This document shows, one piece after another, positions 1 through 8,439 of a DNA stretch of 64,000 nt. Source of the stretch: CAWCDJ01 sp963796675 (GTDB lineage: Bacteria; Acidobacteriota; Terriglobia; Bryobacterales; Bryobacteraceae). How positions within the stretch are numbered: the first letter of the stretch is position 1; every line of letters starts with the position of its first letter. The translations under genes and the position numbers were made by a program. Under the pieces are notes generated by a model. That model saw only the letters and a program-made list of their open reading frames with translations, was not told the DNA's origin and made no database searches. The stretch spans positions 124,001-188,000 of the forward strand of contig CAWCMS010000007.1 in assembly GCA_963796675.1 (NCBI GenBank). The letters are read 5' to 3'.

Positions 1-1
1 C

Positions 2-187
2 TGCACGGTCGGCGGAAAACCCGCGACGGTGCAGTATGCGGGCGGCGCGCCGGGCCTGGTGGCCGGCGTGATCCAGGTCAATGTTCAGATTCCTTCGGGC
101 CTCACGGCCGGCGCGGCCGAGGTGATCCTGAAGGTGGGCAGCGTAACCAGCCCTCACGGCGTTACGATTGCAGTATCCGGAAATTGA
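2..187 (+). CDS. C-terminal tail of a Solibacter-type (TIGR03437-like) protein, partial
   Basis: The open frame runs in from the left edge and stops at 185-187. The 61 residues visible include VGGKPATVQYAGGAPGLV and VIQVNVQIPSGL, followed by a short beta-rich end (VILKVGSVTS...TIAVSGN). This pattern is that of the C-terminal domain (TIGR03437 type) found at the end of many large secreted proteins in Solibacter and relatives. The start and the N-terminal domains lie outside the window, so the function of the whole protein cannot be judged. The aldo/keto reductase begins two bases after the stop, so the two may be cotranscribed. Confidence 0.7.
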   Translation, partial: CTVGGKPATVQYAGGAPGLVAGVIQVNVQIPSGLTAGAAEVILKVGSVTSPHGVTIAVSGN

Positions 188-189
188 GC

Positions 190-1169
190 ATGCGCTATCG
201 AAAACTCGGCAGGACCAACTTCGAAGTCAGTGAAATCGGATACGGCGCCTGGGGCATTGGCGGAAAGCAATGGCTCGGCGGCACGGACGATGAGTCGTGG
301 TCGGCCCTCAGCGCGCCATCGAACTGGGCGTCAACCTGATCGATACGGCGTCTGGCTTACGGCGACGGGCACAGCGAGCAACTGGTGGGCACAGATAGTT
401 CGCGAGACCGGCCACAAGATCTATGTGGCGACCAAGGTGCCGCCGAAGAATCGCATGTGGCCGGCGCGGCCGGGCACGCCGATCAGCCAGGTCTTCCCGT
501 ACTCCGTACATCATGGAGTGCGCCGAAGAGAGCCTGCGCAATCTCGGGCTGGACACCATCGACCTGCTGCAACTTCACGTCTGGCAACCGGAATTCTGGA
601 CCGATGCCGACGACTGGCGCCGCGCTTTCGAAGAGCTGAAGCGTCGGGCAAAGTGCGGCGCGGTGGGCATCTCCGATCAACGGAGCACGATCCCGGATTC
701 GGTGCTGGACGCTGATCCGCACCGGCCTGATCGATGCCGTGCAGGTGATCTACAACATCTTCGACCAGACGCCCGAAACGCGAACTTGTTGCCGCTCTGC
801 CTGGAAGAGAATATCGGGGTGCTGGCGCGGGTGCCGCTGGACGAAGGCGCGCTGAGCGGCACGATGACGAGAGCAGACACGATTCCCGCCGGGCGATTTC
901 CGCGAATATTATTTCCGCGGCGACCGCAAGAAGCAGGTGGTGGAGCACGTGAGCGGCCTGCTGGAGGATCTGGCGCGGAGCCGGCGGAGCTGCCCGACAC
1001 CGCGCTCCGATTCTGCCTGTCGACATCCGGCGGTGTCCACCGTCATACCGGGCATGCGCACGGTGAGCACGCCGAAAGAACAGCCGCGCTGTCCGATCTT
1101 CGGCCGCCTTGCCGAGGAAACGCTGCCAGCCTCAAGCGGCACGCCTGGGACCGGAACTTCTATAATTGA
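190..1169 (+). pseudogene. Aldo/keto reductase, broken by many frameshifts
   Basis: An ATG at 190 opens MRYRKLGRTNFEVSEIGYGA, the classical start of an NADPH-dependent aldo/keto reductase. The rest of the fold can be followed only by changing frame repeatedly: RAIELGVNLIDTA, then YGDGHSEQLVG, then IVRETGHKIYVATKVPP, then ESLRNLGLDTIDLLQLHVW, then a C-terminal part ending WDRNFYN at 1169. At least eight one-base insertions or deletions are needed over about 1 kb (for example an extra T near 351 and an extra A near 392), while the amino acids between them look well conserved and uninterrupted by substitutions to stop. That pattern fits sequencing or assembly indels better than an old pseudogene. 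The nominal length of about 325 residues matches the family. Confidence 0.75.
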
Positions 1170-1175
1170 TCGCCT

Positions 1176-2615
1176 GTGAAATCCGCCAAGCTTTGCGCAG
1201 TTCTGTCTATTGGCCGCCGCGCTCTTCGCGCAGGGCCGCTTTATGCCGGGCACTGCAGCCGTTTCTGTGACGGTGAATGCCCCGGTGATGGTGCTGCGAG
1301 CACGTCCGGGTAATCGACGGCACGGGCGCCGCGCCGCTGGAAGAACCAGACGGTGGTCATCGACCACGGGAAAATCGCGGCCGTCGGCGCCGCCGGCGTC
1401 GATCGCCGTTCCCGCGGGAGCGCAGGACGATGGATCTTACCGGCAGCACGGTGATTCCCGGCCTGGTCGGCATGCACGAGCACCTGTTCTACCCCTCGGG
1501 CGGCGGCATCCCGATGTATACGGAGCAGGCCTTCAGTTTTCCGCGGCTGTATCTGGCGAGCGGAGTCACCACGGCGCGCACGGCCGGCAGCCTGGAGCCG
1601 TACACGGACCTCAATATCAAGCGGCTGATCGATGCGGGCCGCATGCCGGGTCCGCAGTTGTTTATTACCGGGCCGTACCTGGAAGGCTCCGGCCACTCGA
1701 TCGCCGGTCCGCAGATGCACGAACTCAGCGGCCCGGATGACGCCGTCGCGCACCGTCGATTATTGGGCGTACGAGGGCGTGACCTCGTTCAAGGCCTACA
1801 TGAACATTACGCGCGCGGAACTCAAGGCGGCGGTGCGATGCGGCGCACGGCACGGCATCAAAGTCACCGGGCACCTGTGCTCCGATCGGCTTCCGCGAGG
1901 CGGCCGCCATCGGCATCGACAACCTGGAGCATGGCCTGCTGGTCGATACCGAGTTCCATCCCGGTAAGCAGCCCGACCAGTGCCCGCCGCAAGGCGTCAC
2001 GCGCGGGCGAAATCGGCCAGGCTCGACATCGGCGGACAGCCCGTCAGGGACATGATCGCCGACCTGGTGACGGCATCACGTGGCGATCACCTCGCACGCT
2101 TGCGGTGTTCGAGGCCTTCGACGGCGCAGAGCCGCCGCTGGAACAGCGCTTTCTGGACGCGCTTTCGCCGGAGGCCGCTGTCAGCTATCTGGGTGCGCGC
2201 GCCCGTTCGGAGCCGGCGAAGCTCACTTCATCGCCCAGGCTGAAGAAGGAGCTGGAGTTCGAACGAGCGTTTGTGAAGGCCGGCGGCCTGCTGATGTTCG
2301 GGGCGGACCCCACCGGCAATGGCGGCGCGCTCGCCGGATTTGCGGATCAGCGCAATCTCGAACTGCTGGTGGAAGGCGGCTTCACGCCGGTGGAAGCCAT
2401 CCAGATCGCGACTTACAACGGCGCCGAGTTCCTGGGGCAACTCGACCACATCGGCACGGTGCCGAAGGCAAGCGGCCGACCTGGTGGTGATCGACGGCAA
2501 TCCGGCGGCGCAAATTGCGGACATCCGGAAGATCCGCATCGTCTTCAAGGACGGTGCGGGTTACCACCCCGCTAAGCTGCTCGAATCCGTTCGCGGCTCG
2601 GTTTCCCTGCACTAA
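1176..2615 (+). pseudogene. Secreted amidohydrolase family protein, frameshifted
   Basis: A GTG at 1176 can open a signal-peptide-like stretch. Pieces of a metal-dependent amidohydrolase follow in several frames: VIDGTGAAPLE, TVVIDHGKIAAVG, then a long intact block from about 1430 with VIPGLVGMHEHLFYPSGG (the HxH metal-binding region is here HEH), YEGVTSFKAYM, GHLCS, DNLEHGLL, FGADPTGNG, and the end AADLVVIDGNPA...LLESVRGSVSLH at 2615. The order matches imidazolonepropionase/prolidase-like amidohydrolases. Frame changes occur near 1320, 1350, 1420, 1745, 1890, 1970, 2080 and 2470. The stop overlaps the end of the convergent D-aminoacylase gene by four bases. As with the reductase upstream, indels without accompanying nonsense substitutions suggest base-calling errors. 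Confidence 0.75.
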
Positions 2616-4018
2616 TTGTGGCGGCGCACTCCGCGGCCCGGAAACACGCCCTCGACCAACTGGCCGTGATTCACGACGAGCGTTCCTCCGACCAGTACAT
2701 ACTGCACGCCTTCGGAATACTGCGCGGGATGGTCAAACGTGGCTTTGTCGATCACGGTCGCCGGGTTGAACATCGTGACGTCGGCATCCGCCCCGACCGC
2801 GATCCTTCCCTTGTTTTTCAAGCCCAGGCGATCCGCCGGCATCACCGTCATCTTGCGCAGGGCCTGCATCAGCGTCAGTGCGTGCTCTTCTCGCACGTAA
2901 TGGCCGAGGATGCGGCAGTACGTCCCCGCGGCCCGCGGATGGCCCTTGCCATGGTCCAGGATCCCGTCGCTGCCGATCATCACGGTCGGTTCTGCCATGG
3001 CAAGTTTGACGATCTCCTCGGGAATGGAGTGGATCGCGACCATTCCGCCCTGCTTACGGTAGCGGGCGAAGCTCTGGGCCGTCAGCCGCTCGCCTGTGGC
3101 AGCCCATTGCAGATCGTGATAGGTGATGCCGCCCTGGCGCTCCTCCCACCCCGGCTCGAAGATCGCTGAGCCCAGATCGGTCATGCCGGCGGTGTAGGGA
3201 TAAGCTTCGGTGGTGATGTCGAGGCCACGGCTCCGCGCTCCGGCGATCATCTTGAGGCAGAGCGGCGTCTCTCGCAGCGCCATGCTGGTGATATGGACGA
3301 CGTGCACGCTGGCGCCGGTGACGGCGGCATCGGCGATGACCTCCTGCAGGGCGTCGACCACGCCGGGCTCCAGGGGGCCGCCGTTGCGAATGTGGACGTA
3401 GATCACGGCGTGGCGTTCGGCGGCAAGGCGGAAGAGGTCGAGAATCTCCTCGCGGCCCACCAGCGGAATATAGGCGATACCCATGCCGATCCCCAGGGCG
3501 CCCTCGTCGAGACCCTTCGCTACAAGCGCGCGGATCTCGCGCTGCTCGTCCGGAGTGGCCGCGCGGGTCACTGCGTTGTCGCGCGGCAGCAGGGTGCCGG
3601 TGTCATGCATCACGGCCATGCGCGCCGGCAGGTGGCCCGACGTGGCGCCGAAATTGATCAACGATTTCCCTTCCCTGGCCTGGTACCAGGGCGAAACCGG
3701 CGATACCCCGACCTCCATTTCAAGCGCCGTAGTCACGCCGTCGCGCGCCTTGAATGCGTAGTTCTCCGGGGTCTGGCCATGGGAATGCGGATCGATGAAG
3801 CCCGGCGCGACGATCAGTCCGCGAGCATCCAACATGTTCCGGCCTCGCAGCGGGGCCTCGGAAATCGCCGCGATCTTTCCGGCGCGGATGCCAATAAACC
3901 GGATGGCATCCAGATTGGTTGCCGGATCCATGACCCGGCCGTTGGCAATCACCACGTCGAAGCCCTGAGCGGCTAACACACCGGCGCAAAACAGTAAAGC
4001 AGTTGCCGTACGAAACAT
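2612..4018 (-). CDS. Secreted N-acyl-D-amino-acid deacylase (D-aminoacylase family amidohydrolase)
   Basis: This is a metal-dependent hydrolase of the D-aminoacylase group, expected to cleave N-acyl-D-amino acids or related peptides outside the cytoplasm. Starting at the ATG at 4018 gives MFRTATALLFCAGVLAAQ, a good signal peptide; an in-frame ATG at 4051 would bury it behind eleven residues, so 4018 is preferred. Visible motifs are PGFIDPHSHGQ (HxH metal site), GATSGHLPARM, HIRNGG, HVVHITSM and a late GSDGILDHGKGHPR with the catalytic Asp, then the beta-sandwich return near the C-terminus (GRIAVGADADVTMF). The length of about 468 residues is normal. It is divergent from the dehydrogenase at 4076 with a 57-base shared promoter region. 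Confidence 0.85.
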   Translation of the reverse strand: MFRTATALLFCAGVLAAQGFDVVIANGRVMDPATNLDAIRFIGIRAGKIAAISEAPLRGRNMLDARGLIVAPGFIDPHSHGQTPENYAFKARDGVTTALEMEVGVSPVSPWYQAREGKSLINFGATSGHLPARMAVMHDTGTLLPRDNAVTRAATPDEQREIRALVAKGLDEGALGIGMGIAYIPLVGREEILDLFRLAAERHAVIYVHIRNGGPLEPGVVDALQEVIADAAVTGASVHVVHITSMALRETPLCLKMIAGARSRGLDITTEAYPYTAGMTDLGSAIFEPGWEERQGGITYHDLQWAATGERLTAQSFARYRKQGGMVAIHSIPEEIVKLAMAEPTVMIGSDGILDHGKGHPRAAGTYCRILGHYVREEHALTLMQALRKMTVMPADRLGLKNKGRIAVGADADVTMFNPATVIDKATFDHPAQYSEGVQYVLVGGTLVVNHGQLVEGVFPGRGVRRHN

Positions 4019-4075
4019 CACCCATCCAGGTTCGCATATCGCCGTGTCCATTGTGTCGCCGGTATCCTGAAAGTC

Positions 4076-4954
4076 ATGAAGATTGCCTTTATCGGACTGG
4101 GAAAGATGGGAAGCGGGATGGCGCGCAATCTGCTGCGGGCCGGGCATGCGGTCACCTTGTACAATCGGACTCGCGAGAAGGCCGAAGCGCTCGCGGCCGA
4201 CGGCGCGAGCGTCGCGTCAACTCCCGCCGAGGCCTGCCGGGATGCCGAGGCGGCCATCACGATGCTAGGCGACGATCACGCCGTCGAACAGGCGGTCCTG
4301 GGCGAACAAGGAATCGCCGCCGGACTCCCACGGGGCGCGGTACACATTTCTTCGAGCACGATCAGCACGGCGCTGGCGCGGCGCCTGGACGCGGAACACG
4401 GCAAGCGCGGCCAAGGCTTCGTCAGTGCCATCGTCTTTGGACGCCCCGAAGCCGCGGCCGTTAAAAAACTGTTGGTCGTGGCCGCCGGAACCAGAGAGCA
4501 GGTGGACCGCTTCCGGCCGGTTTTCGACGCCGTCGGGCGCGCGACCTACGTTGCCGGGACGGAACCCTGGCAGGCGAACGCCCTGAAGTTGTGCGGCAAT
4601 TTCATGCTCGCGAGCCTGCTGGAGACGTTTTCCGAAGCCTTCGCCATGGTGCGAAAGGCGGGAGTGGACCGTCATCTGTTCCTCGAAGTCATGAATGCGC
4701 TCTTCGCATCACCGGTCTACGCAAATTACGGCGGGATCATCGCGGACGAGCGCTTCGAACCGGCCGGCTTCGGATTGCGGCTCGGGTTGAAGGATGTACG
4801 GCTGGTGCTGGACACGGCGCTCGAATGCGAATCGCCCATGCCGCTCGCCAGTGCAATCCGCGAGCGGTTCATCGATGCCCTGGCGCACGGGCAGGCCGAC
4901 CAGGATTGGGCAAGCCTCGCGCGAGTCTCGGCTCGCGCCGCCGGATTGGAGTAG
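4076..4954 (+). CDS. NAD(P)-dependent beta-hydroxyacid dehydrogenase (3-hydroxyisobutyrate dehydrogenase family)
   Basis: The 292-residue protein starts MKIAFIGLGKMGSGMARNL, the Rossmann dinucleotide-binding GxGxxG of the 6-phosphogluconate/3-hydroxyisobutyrate dehydrogenase family. The substrate-side motif is weak, but the catalytic lysine region is recognisable (ANALKLCGNFMLASLLETF) and the C-terminal all-alpha domain with GLRLGLKDVRLVLD is present. Members oxidise or reduce small beta-hydroxyacids or glyoxylate/succinic semialdehyde; the exact substrate cannot be read from sequence. The gene stands alone, divergent from the D-aminoacylase and convergent with the GH2 gene. Only a weak Shine-Dalgarno (GAAAG) precedes the ATG. 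Confidence 0.85.
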   Translation: MKIAFIGLGKMGSGMARNLLRAGHAVTLYNRTREKAEALAADGASVASTPAEACRDAEAAITMLGDDHAVEQAVLGEQGIAAGLPRGAVHISSSTISTALARRLDAEHGKRGQGFVSAIVFGRPEAAAVKKLLVVAAGTREQVDRFRPVFDAVGRATYVAGTEPWQANALKLCGNFMLASLLETFSEAFAMVRKAGVDRHLFLEVMNALFASPVYANYGGIIADERFEPAGFGLRLGLKDVRLVLDTALECESPMPLASAIRERFIDALAHGQADQDWASLARVSARAAGLE

Positions 4955-5012
4955 GGTAGACCTCCGGCCTGCCCAAGGCGCGCGGCAGCACGCCTGCGCT
5001 CGTCTGGACAGC

Positions 5013-7556
5013 CTACCAGGGCTCCGCGGTGACTTTCGGCTGTACCCCCGCCAACTCATGCGGATCGTAGGTCGCGGTGACCTGGCGAGTCTCGCCGGGC
5101 AGAAGAGCGAAGTAATTGTCTTCCCAAAGCACCGGCAGAATCTCTTCACCGGACGGATTGGCCAGCTTCAGGTGGACGCCGAACGCCAGCGTGCGGCCAG
5201 GGTTCATCACCGTAACGGTCGTCGCGCCCGGCTTCGATTCGAACGAGACGTTCAGCTTCACCGGCGGCAGTTGATTCAGCGCGGTAAAGTCCGCGTACGT
5301 TTTGGTTGGCGTGTAGTACCAGTTCGAGCGATCCCAGTCGAGCGTCTCGGGCTTCGTCGAGAGCCAATAGAAGTTGCGATCCACCACCTGGTTCCGTGCG
5401 TCGCGCAACTGTAGCGCGACGAAATAAGTCTCGCTCAGCCCTGATATCTCGGGGACCGTCAGCACCCGGCTGTTGGCATCCTCCGGAACCTCGACCTTCA
5501 CTTCCCTGTGGAACTTCTGCGTCATATCGAGGTCGTAGACCGTGGCCTCTACGGTCATCGCCGGGAAAGAACGGTAGTAAGAGCTGACCACGACCACCGA
5601 GCGATCGTCGTACGAGTACTGCACGTGCAGGGGCTTGTTGGCCTCTTTGGCGCCGAAGTAACTGCCACCTGGGCGAAGATACCAGTCATACAGGTGCCAG
5701 ATCAGTCCGGGCCACGCATTGTTGAGCATCCATTGAATAACGCCGGTGGAGGTGTACTTATTCCGTGCAAATGCTTCGAACATGGCGCGGTGTCCTTCAT
5801 AGGCCATCATCTGCGCCTTGCGGGCGTACTCTTCCGCCGAATGCGATGGGCCATAGCGGGCATTGAGAGCCTCGGTGAATACACGAATGTTCTTGAAGGC
5901 GCCGCCGCCCGCGTGGTAATCCCAGGTCGAATTGATGGGCCAAAGGCTCTCTTCGGGAAACATGCGCCGCAGCGTTTCGATGGGAGGAGGCGCGGGACCC
6001 GGACTCGTCTCGGTATTGAAACCGTGGGCGCCGCCGCGCGAGGTATCGAGCAGCCAGTAAGAAGGCGCCACGTATTCATACGGACCCGTCATCTTCACAC
6101 CGGTCGGACCGGCCGGCGTGCGCTTCGCCGTGGCCGAGGAATGATACGGATTCGGCCATTCGGTCTCCCGGATGACCTTGAGGTACATCTGCTCCACATC
6201 GGGCGGAGGCGGGTTGTCGCTGCCATACATCCAGTCAATCACCGCAGGGTGGCGCTCCAGCCGCTGCAGTTGATCGCGCAGGGATGCTTCCGCCACAACA
6301 TGATCTTCGGCATCCCAATCGCGCCAGTGCTCCCAGTGGTCGCAGCAGCACCAGCCGGCCAGCACCATGATGCCCATACGGTCGCAGAGTTCCAGGAAAT
6401 GGTCGTCTTCGAGCTTGCCCTCGAAGCGCAGGGCATTCAGATGCATGTCGCGGACATAGTTCAACTCAGCCTGCTGGCGCTCGGGGGAGGAATGCAGCAG
6501 CATGTCGAAGCTGTATCCGCCGCCGCGGATCAGAATCCTGCGGCCATTCACGCTGAACACGCGATGGCCCTTGGCATCGATCTCGGAGGTGGCCTCTCGC
6601 ACGCCGAATTCGAGATGACGCGTGTCGGACGGCTGGCCTCCGGCCTCCACGGCCAGGTCGAGCGGATAGAGATTCTGCGGCAGGCCGGTCTCGGCAGGCC
6701 ACCACAACCGGGGATTCGCGAGTTTCACCCGGGCGTGCGCGATACGGGTCTCCTTCGCCGCGAGCCGCACGGTCTCCGAAAACTCCGCATTCTCGATCTT
6801 GCCTTTCAGCACCGCATCGACCGGTTGGCCGGTGGCGTTCGTCAACTCCGCCCGGATCGTCAACTCGGCGGCGCCCGGCAGCAGCTTCGTCGCGACGCTC
6901 GGATTCCGCAAAGCGACGGGTCCGGTCGCGGCGATCCAAACGTCGCGCCAGAGTCCCATGCCTTTGTCAGGCGGCGACGGATTCCAATCGACAAAGGTGA
7001 TGGCAAGATCATCCGTGGCCGGCGGCGTGATCTCGATCGCCAACGCATTTCGTGCACCGGGGAGGACGTCGCGCGTGATGTCGTAGCGGAACAGGCGGAA
7101 CGCACCGGCCATGCTCTTCGAATCAACAATCTGCCGGCCGTTCAGCCACACGTTGGCGCGGTAGTTGACGCCGTCGAAGCCGAGCCAGATCGTCTTGCCT
7201 TGCCAGGCCGCGTCGACGGGAAACTCCGTGCGGAACCACCAGGAGCGGTGAAACGGGCTTTCGGGCGGCATCGGCAGATTCGAGAAGTTCATCCCGATTG
7301 GGTAGGTGGTGCCGCCGATGTTCCGCAGATTCATGCCGAAGGCCGGGTCGGCATACACGTGATCCTCGACCAGCGCATGTACCACGGTGGAAGGCATCGT
7401 AGCCGGATACCAGCCGGAGGGCCGGTACCCGACCGTCGAAAGCGTCGAGCCGGAATCGCGAACCTCGGCCGAAGACTGGATTGTCCAACCCTGCCGGAGC
7501 GGCGTGGCGGACCAGGCGGCCGAGGCCACCAGGAGCGAGAGAATCGCGCGAAGCAT
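5013..7556 (-). CDS. Secreted glycoside hydrolase family 2 protein, exo-beta-D-glucosaminidase-like
   Basis: The 847-residue product begins with a signal peptide (MLRAILSLLVASAAWSA). It then has a GH2 jelly-roll domain (residues about 45-200, with SPFHRSWWFRTEF and NVWLNGRQI), an Ig-like domain (210-320) and the TIM barrel (RRILIRGGGYSFD...). The barrel carries DWMYGSDNPP (Asp447) and GFNTETSPGPAPP (Glu516), the same arrangement as the Asp/Glu pair of exo-beta-D-glucosaminidase CsxA, where the acid motif is GSD rather than the NE of ordinary GH2 beta-galactosidases. C-terminal beta domains follow. It would release GlcN or a related sugar from chitosan-like or mannosidic substrates in the periplasm. 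Substrate choice is inferred from family only. Confidence 0.82.
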   Translation of the reverse strand: MLRAILSLLVASAAWSATPLRQGWTIQSSAEVRDSGSTLSTVGYRPSGWYPATMPSTVVHALVEDHVYADPAFGMNLRNIGGTTYPIGMNFSNLPMPPESPFHRSWWFRTEFPVDAAWQGKTIWLGFDGVNYRANVWLNGRQIVDSKSMAGAFRLFRYDITRDVLPGARNALAIEITPPATDDLAITFVDWNPSPPDKGMGLWRDVWIAATGPVALRNPSVATKLLPGAAELTIRAELTNATGQPVDAVLKGKIENAEFSETVRLAAKETRIAHARVKLANPRLWWPAETGLPQNLYPLDLAVEAGGQPSDTRHLEFGVREATSEIDAKGHRVFSVNGRRILIRGGGYSFDMLLHSSPERQQAELNYVRDMHLNALRFEGKLEDDHFLELCDRMGIMVLAGWCCCDHWEHWRDWDAEDHVVAEASLRDQLQRLERHPAVIDWMYGSDNPPPPDVEQMYLKVIRETEWPNPYHSSATAKRTPAGPTGVKMTGPYEYVAPSYWLLDTSRGGAHGFNTETSPGPAPPPIETLRRMFPEESLWPINSTWDYHAGGGAFKNIRVFTEALNARYGPSHSAEEYARKAQMMAYEGHRAMFEAFARNKYTSTGVIQWMLNNAWPGLIWHLYDWYLRPGGSYFGAKEANKPLHVQYSYDDRSVVVVSSYYRSFPAMTVEATVYDLDMTQKFHREVKVEVPEDANSRVLTVPEISGLSETYFVALQLRDARNQVVDRNFYWLSTKPETLDWDRSNWYYTPTKTYADFTALNQLPPVKLNVSFESKPGATTVTVMNPGRTLAFGVHLKLANPSGEEILPVLWEDNYFALLPGETRQVTATYDPHELAGVQPKVTAEPW

Positions 7557-7600
7557 AGAAGAATACGCTAACGCGTTTTAAACTGGCGTGGGAGGGTTCG

Positions 7601-8044
7601 ATGCGCACGATTCTGATTTGTTGGATGGGGCTATGCCTCGCCGCGCCCGCAATGGCGCAGAAGGCCGGCGACGATGCCGCGATTCGCGCGGTCGTCCAGA
7701 AATACCTCGACGCCCGCCAGGAGCGCGATCCCCAGGCTGTGACAGCGTTGTTCACCGAGGATGCCGATCAACTGGTCTCTTCCGGTGAGTGGCGGAGAGG
7801 ACGCGAGGCGCTGGTGAAAGGCGCGATGGCCAGTTCCGAGAGAACGGGCGGCAAGCGGACCATCACGGTGGAATCCGTCCGCTATGTCACCCCGGACGTA
7901 GCGATCGCGGACGGCCGATATGAGTTGACCGGGCTCGCCGGCGGCCAGACGCGCAAAATGTGGAGCAGCTTCGTCATGCACCGGACCAGGAGCGGCTGGA
8001 AGATCGCGGCGATCCGGAACATGCTTCCGGCCCCTCCTGCGTAG
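7601..8044 (+). CDS. Secreted NTF2-like (DUF4440/SgcJ-type) protein
   Basis: A 147-residue protein with a signal peptide (MRTILICWMGLCLAAPAMAQ) and one SnoaL/NTF2-like cone domain: AAIRAVVQKYLDARQERDPQAV at the start, LFTEDADQLVSSGEW, a central GREALVKG helix and the end TRSGWKIAAIRNML. Proteins of this family in Acidobacteriota are usually annotated as SgcJ/EcaC oxidoreductase or DUF4440 domain proteins; no enzymatic residue can be assigned. The GGGAGGG Shine-Dalgarno at about 7590 supports the ATG at 7601. It ends 53 bases before the PadR gene and is separated from it by that gene's operator. Confidence 0.8.
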   Translation: MRTILICWMGLCLAAPAMAQKAGDDAAIRAVVQKYLDARQERDPQAVTALFTEDADQLVSSGEWRRGREALVKGAMASSERTGGKRTITVESVRYVTPDVAIADGRYELTGLAGGQTRKMWSSFVMHRTRSGWKIAAIRNMLPAPPA

Positions 8045-8050
8045 TCGGCC

Positions 8051-8098
8051 TTATGTGGTCGACATTCTACTACCTTGTGTGGTAGACTCCCTACCACA
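8051..8098 (+). promoter_or_regulatory. Tandem palindromic operator for the adjacent PadR regulator
   Basis: A perfect inverted repeat TGTGGTAG-actcc-CTACCACA lies at 8078-8098, its last base being the A of the padR ATG. An imperfect copy with the same 8-5-8 geometry (TGTGGTCG-acatt-CTACTACC) lies exactly 24 bases upstream, at 8054-8074; the two 24-base units agree at about 16 positions. No Shine-Dalgarno sequence precedes the ATG because the palindrome occupies that space. PadR proteins bind dyad sites of this kind in their own promoters, so autorepression is the natural reading. Confidence 0.7.
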
Positions 8099-8436
8099 TG
8101 AGCTCCGAGGAAAAGCTCGAGGTCCTGCAAGGCACCCTGGACCTCCTCATTCTCCAGACGCTTCAATGGGGCCCGCAACATGGGCACGGCATCGGGCAGG
8201 CCATCCGCTCGCGATCCGGCGATCTGCTGCAGGTGGAACACGGCAGTCTCTATCCGGCGCTCCACCGTCTGCGTCGGCAGGGGTGGATCGAAGCCGAATG
8301 GGGCACCACCGCCAACAACCAGCGTGCCAGGTTCTACCGCCTCACCGCCGCCGGCAAACAACAACTGGTCCGCGAGGAGGCCCGCTGGAAACTCTTCGTC
8401 AAAGCCATGGCCCGGGCCATGCGCCCCCAGGAGTGA
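8098..8436 (+). CDS. PadR family transcriptional regulator (ADOP-linked)
   Basis: This 112-residue winged-helix repressor starts MSSEEKLEVLQGTLDLLILQ, the signature of acidobacterial PadR proteins encoded next to duplicated permeases. The recognition region (QVEHGSLYPALHRLRRQGWIEAEWG) and the wing (NNQRARFYRLTAAGKQQL) are complete; the C-terminal dimerisation helix is short, as in PadR subfamily 2. The stop is followed after three bases by the permease start, so the two are one operon. It very probably represses that operon through the tandem palindrome overlapping its own start codon. The effector is unknown. Confidence 0.88.
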   Translation: MSSEEKLEVLQGTLDLLILQTLQWGPQHGHGIGQAIRSRSGDLLQVEHGSLYPALHRLRRQGWIEAEWGTTANNQRARFYRLTAAGKQQLVREEARWKLFVKAMARAMRPQE

Positions 8437-8439
8437 ATC

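Noticed and set aside
4955..5012. Rho-independent terminator between the convergent dehydrogenase and GH2 genes
   Set aside because: Only short GGTAG/CTACC ends pair, the interior does not form a convincing stem and no T-run follows.
5508..7571. A 687-residue open frame on the plus strand opposite the GH2 gene
   Set aside because: It is antisense to a clearly conserved GH2 protein; its composition (Arg/His/Gly-rich, no motifs) is that of a shadow frame in high-GC DNA.
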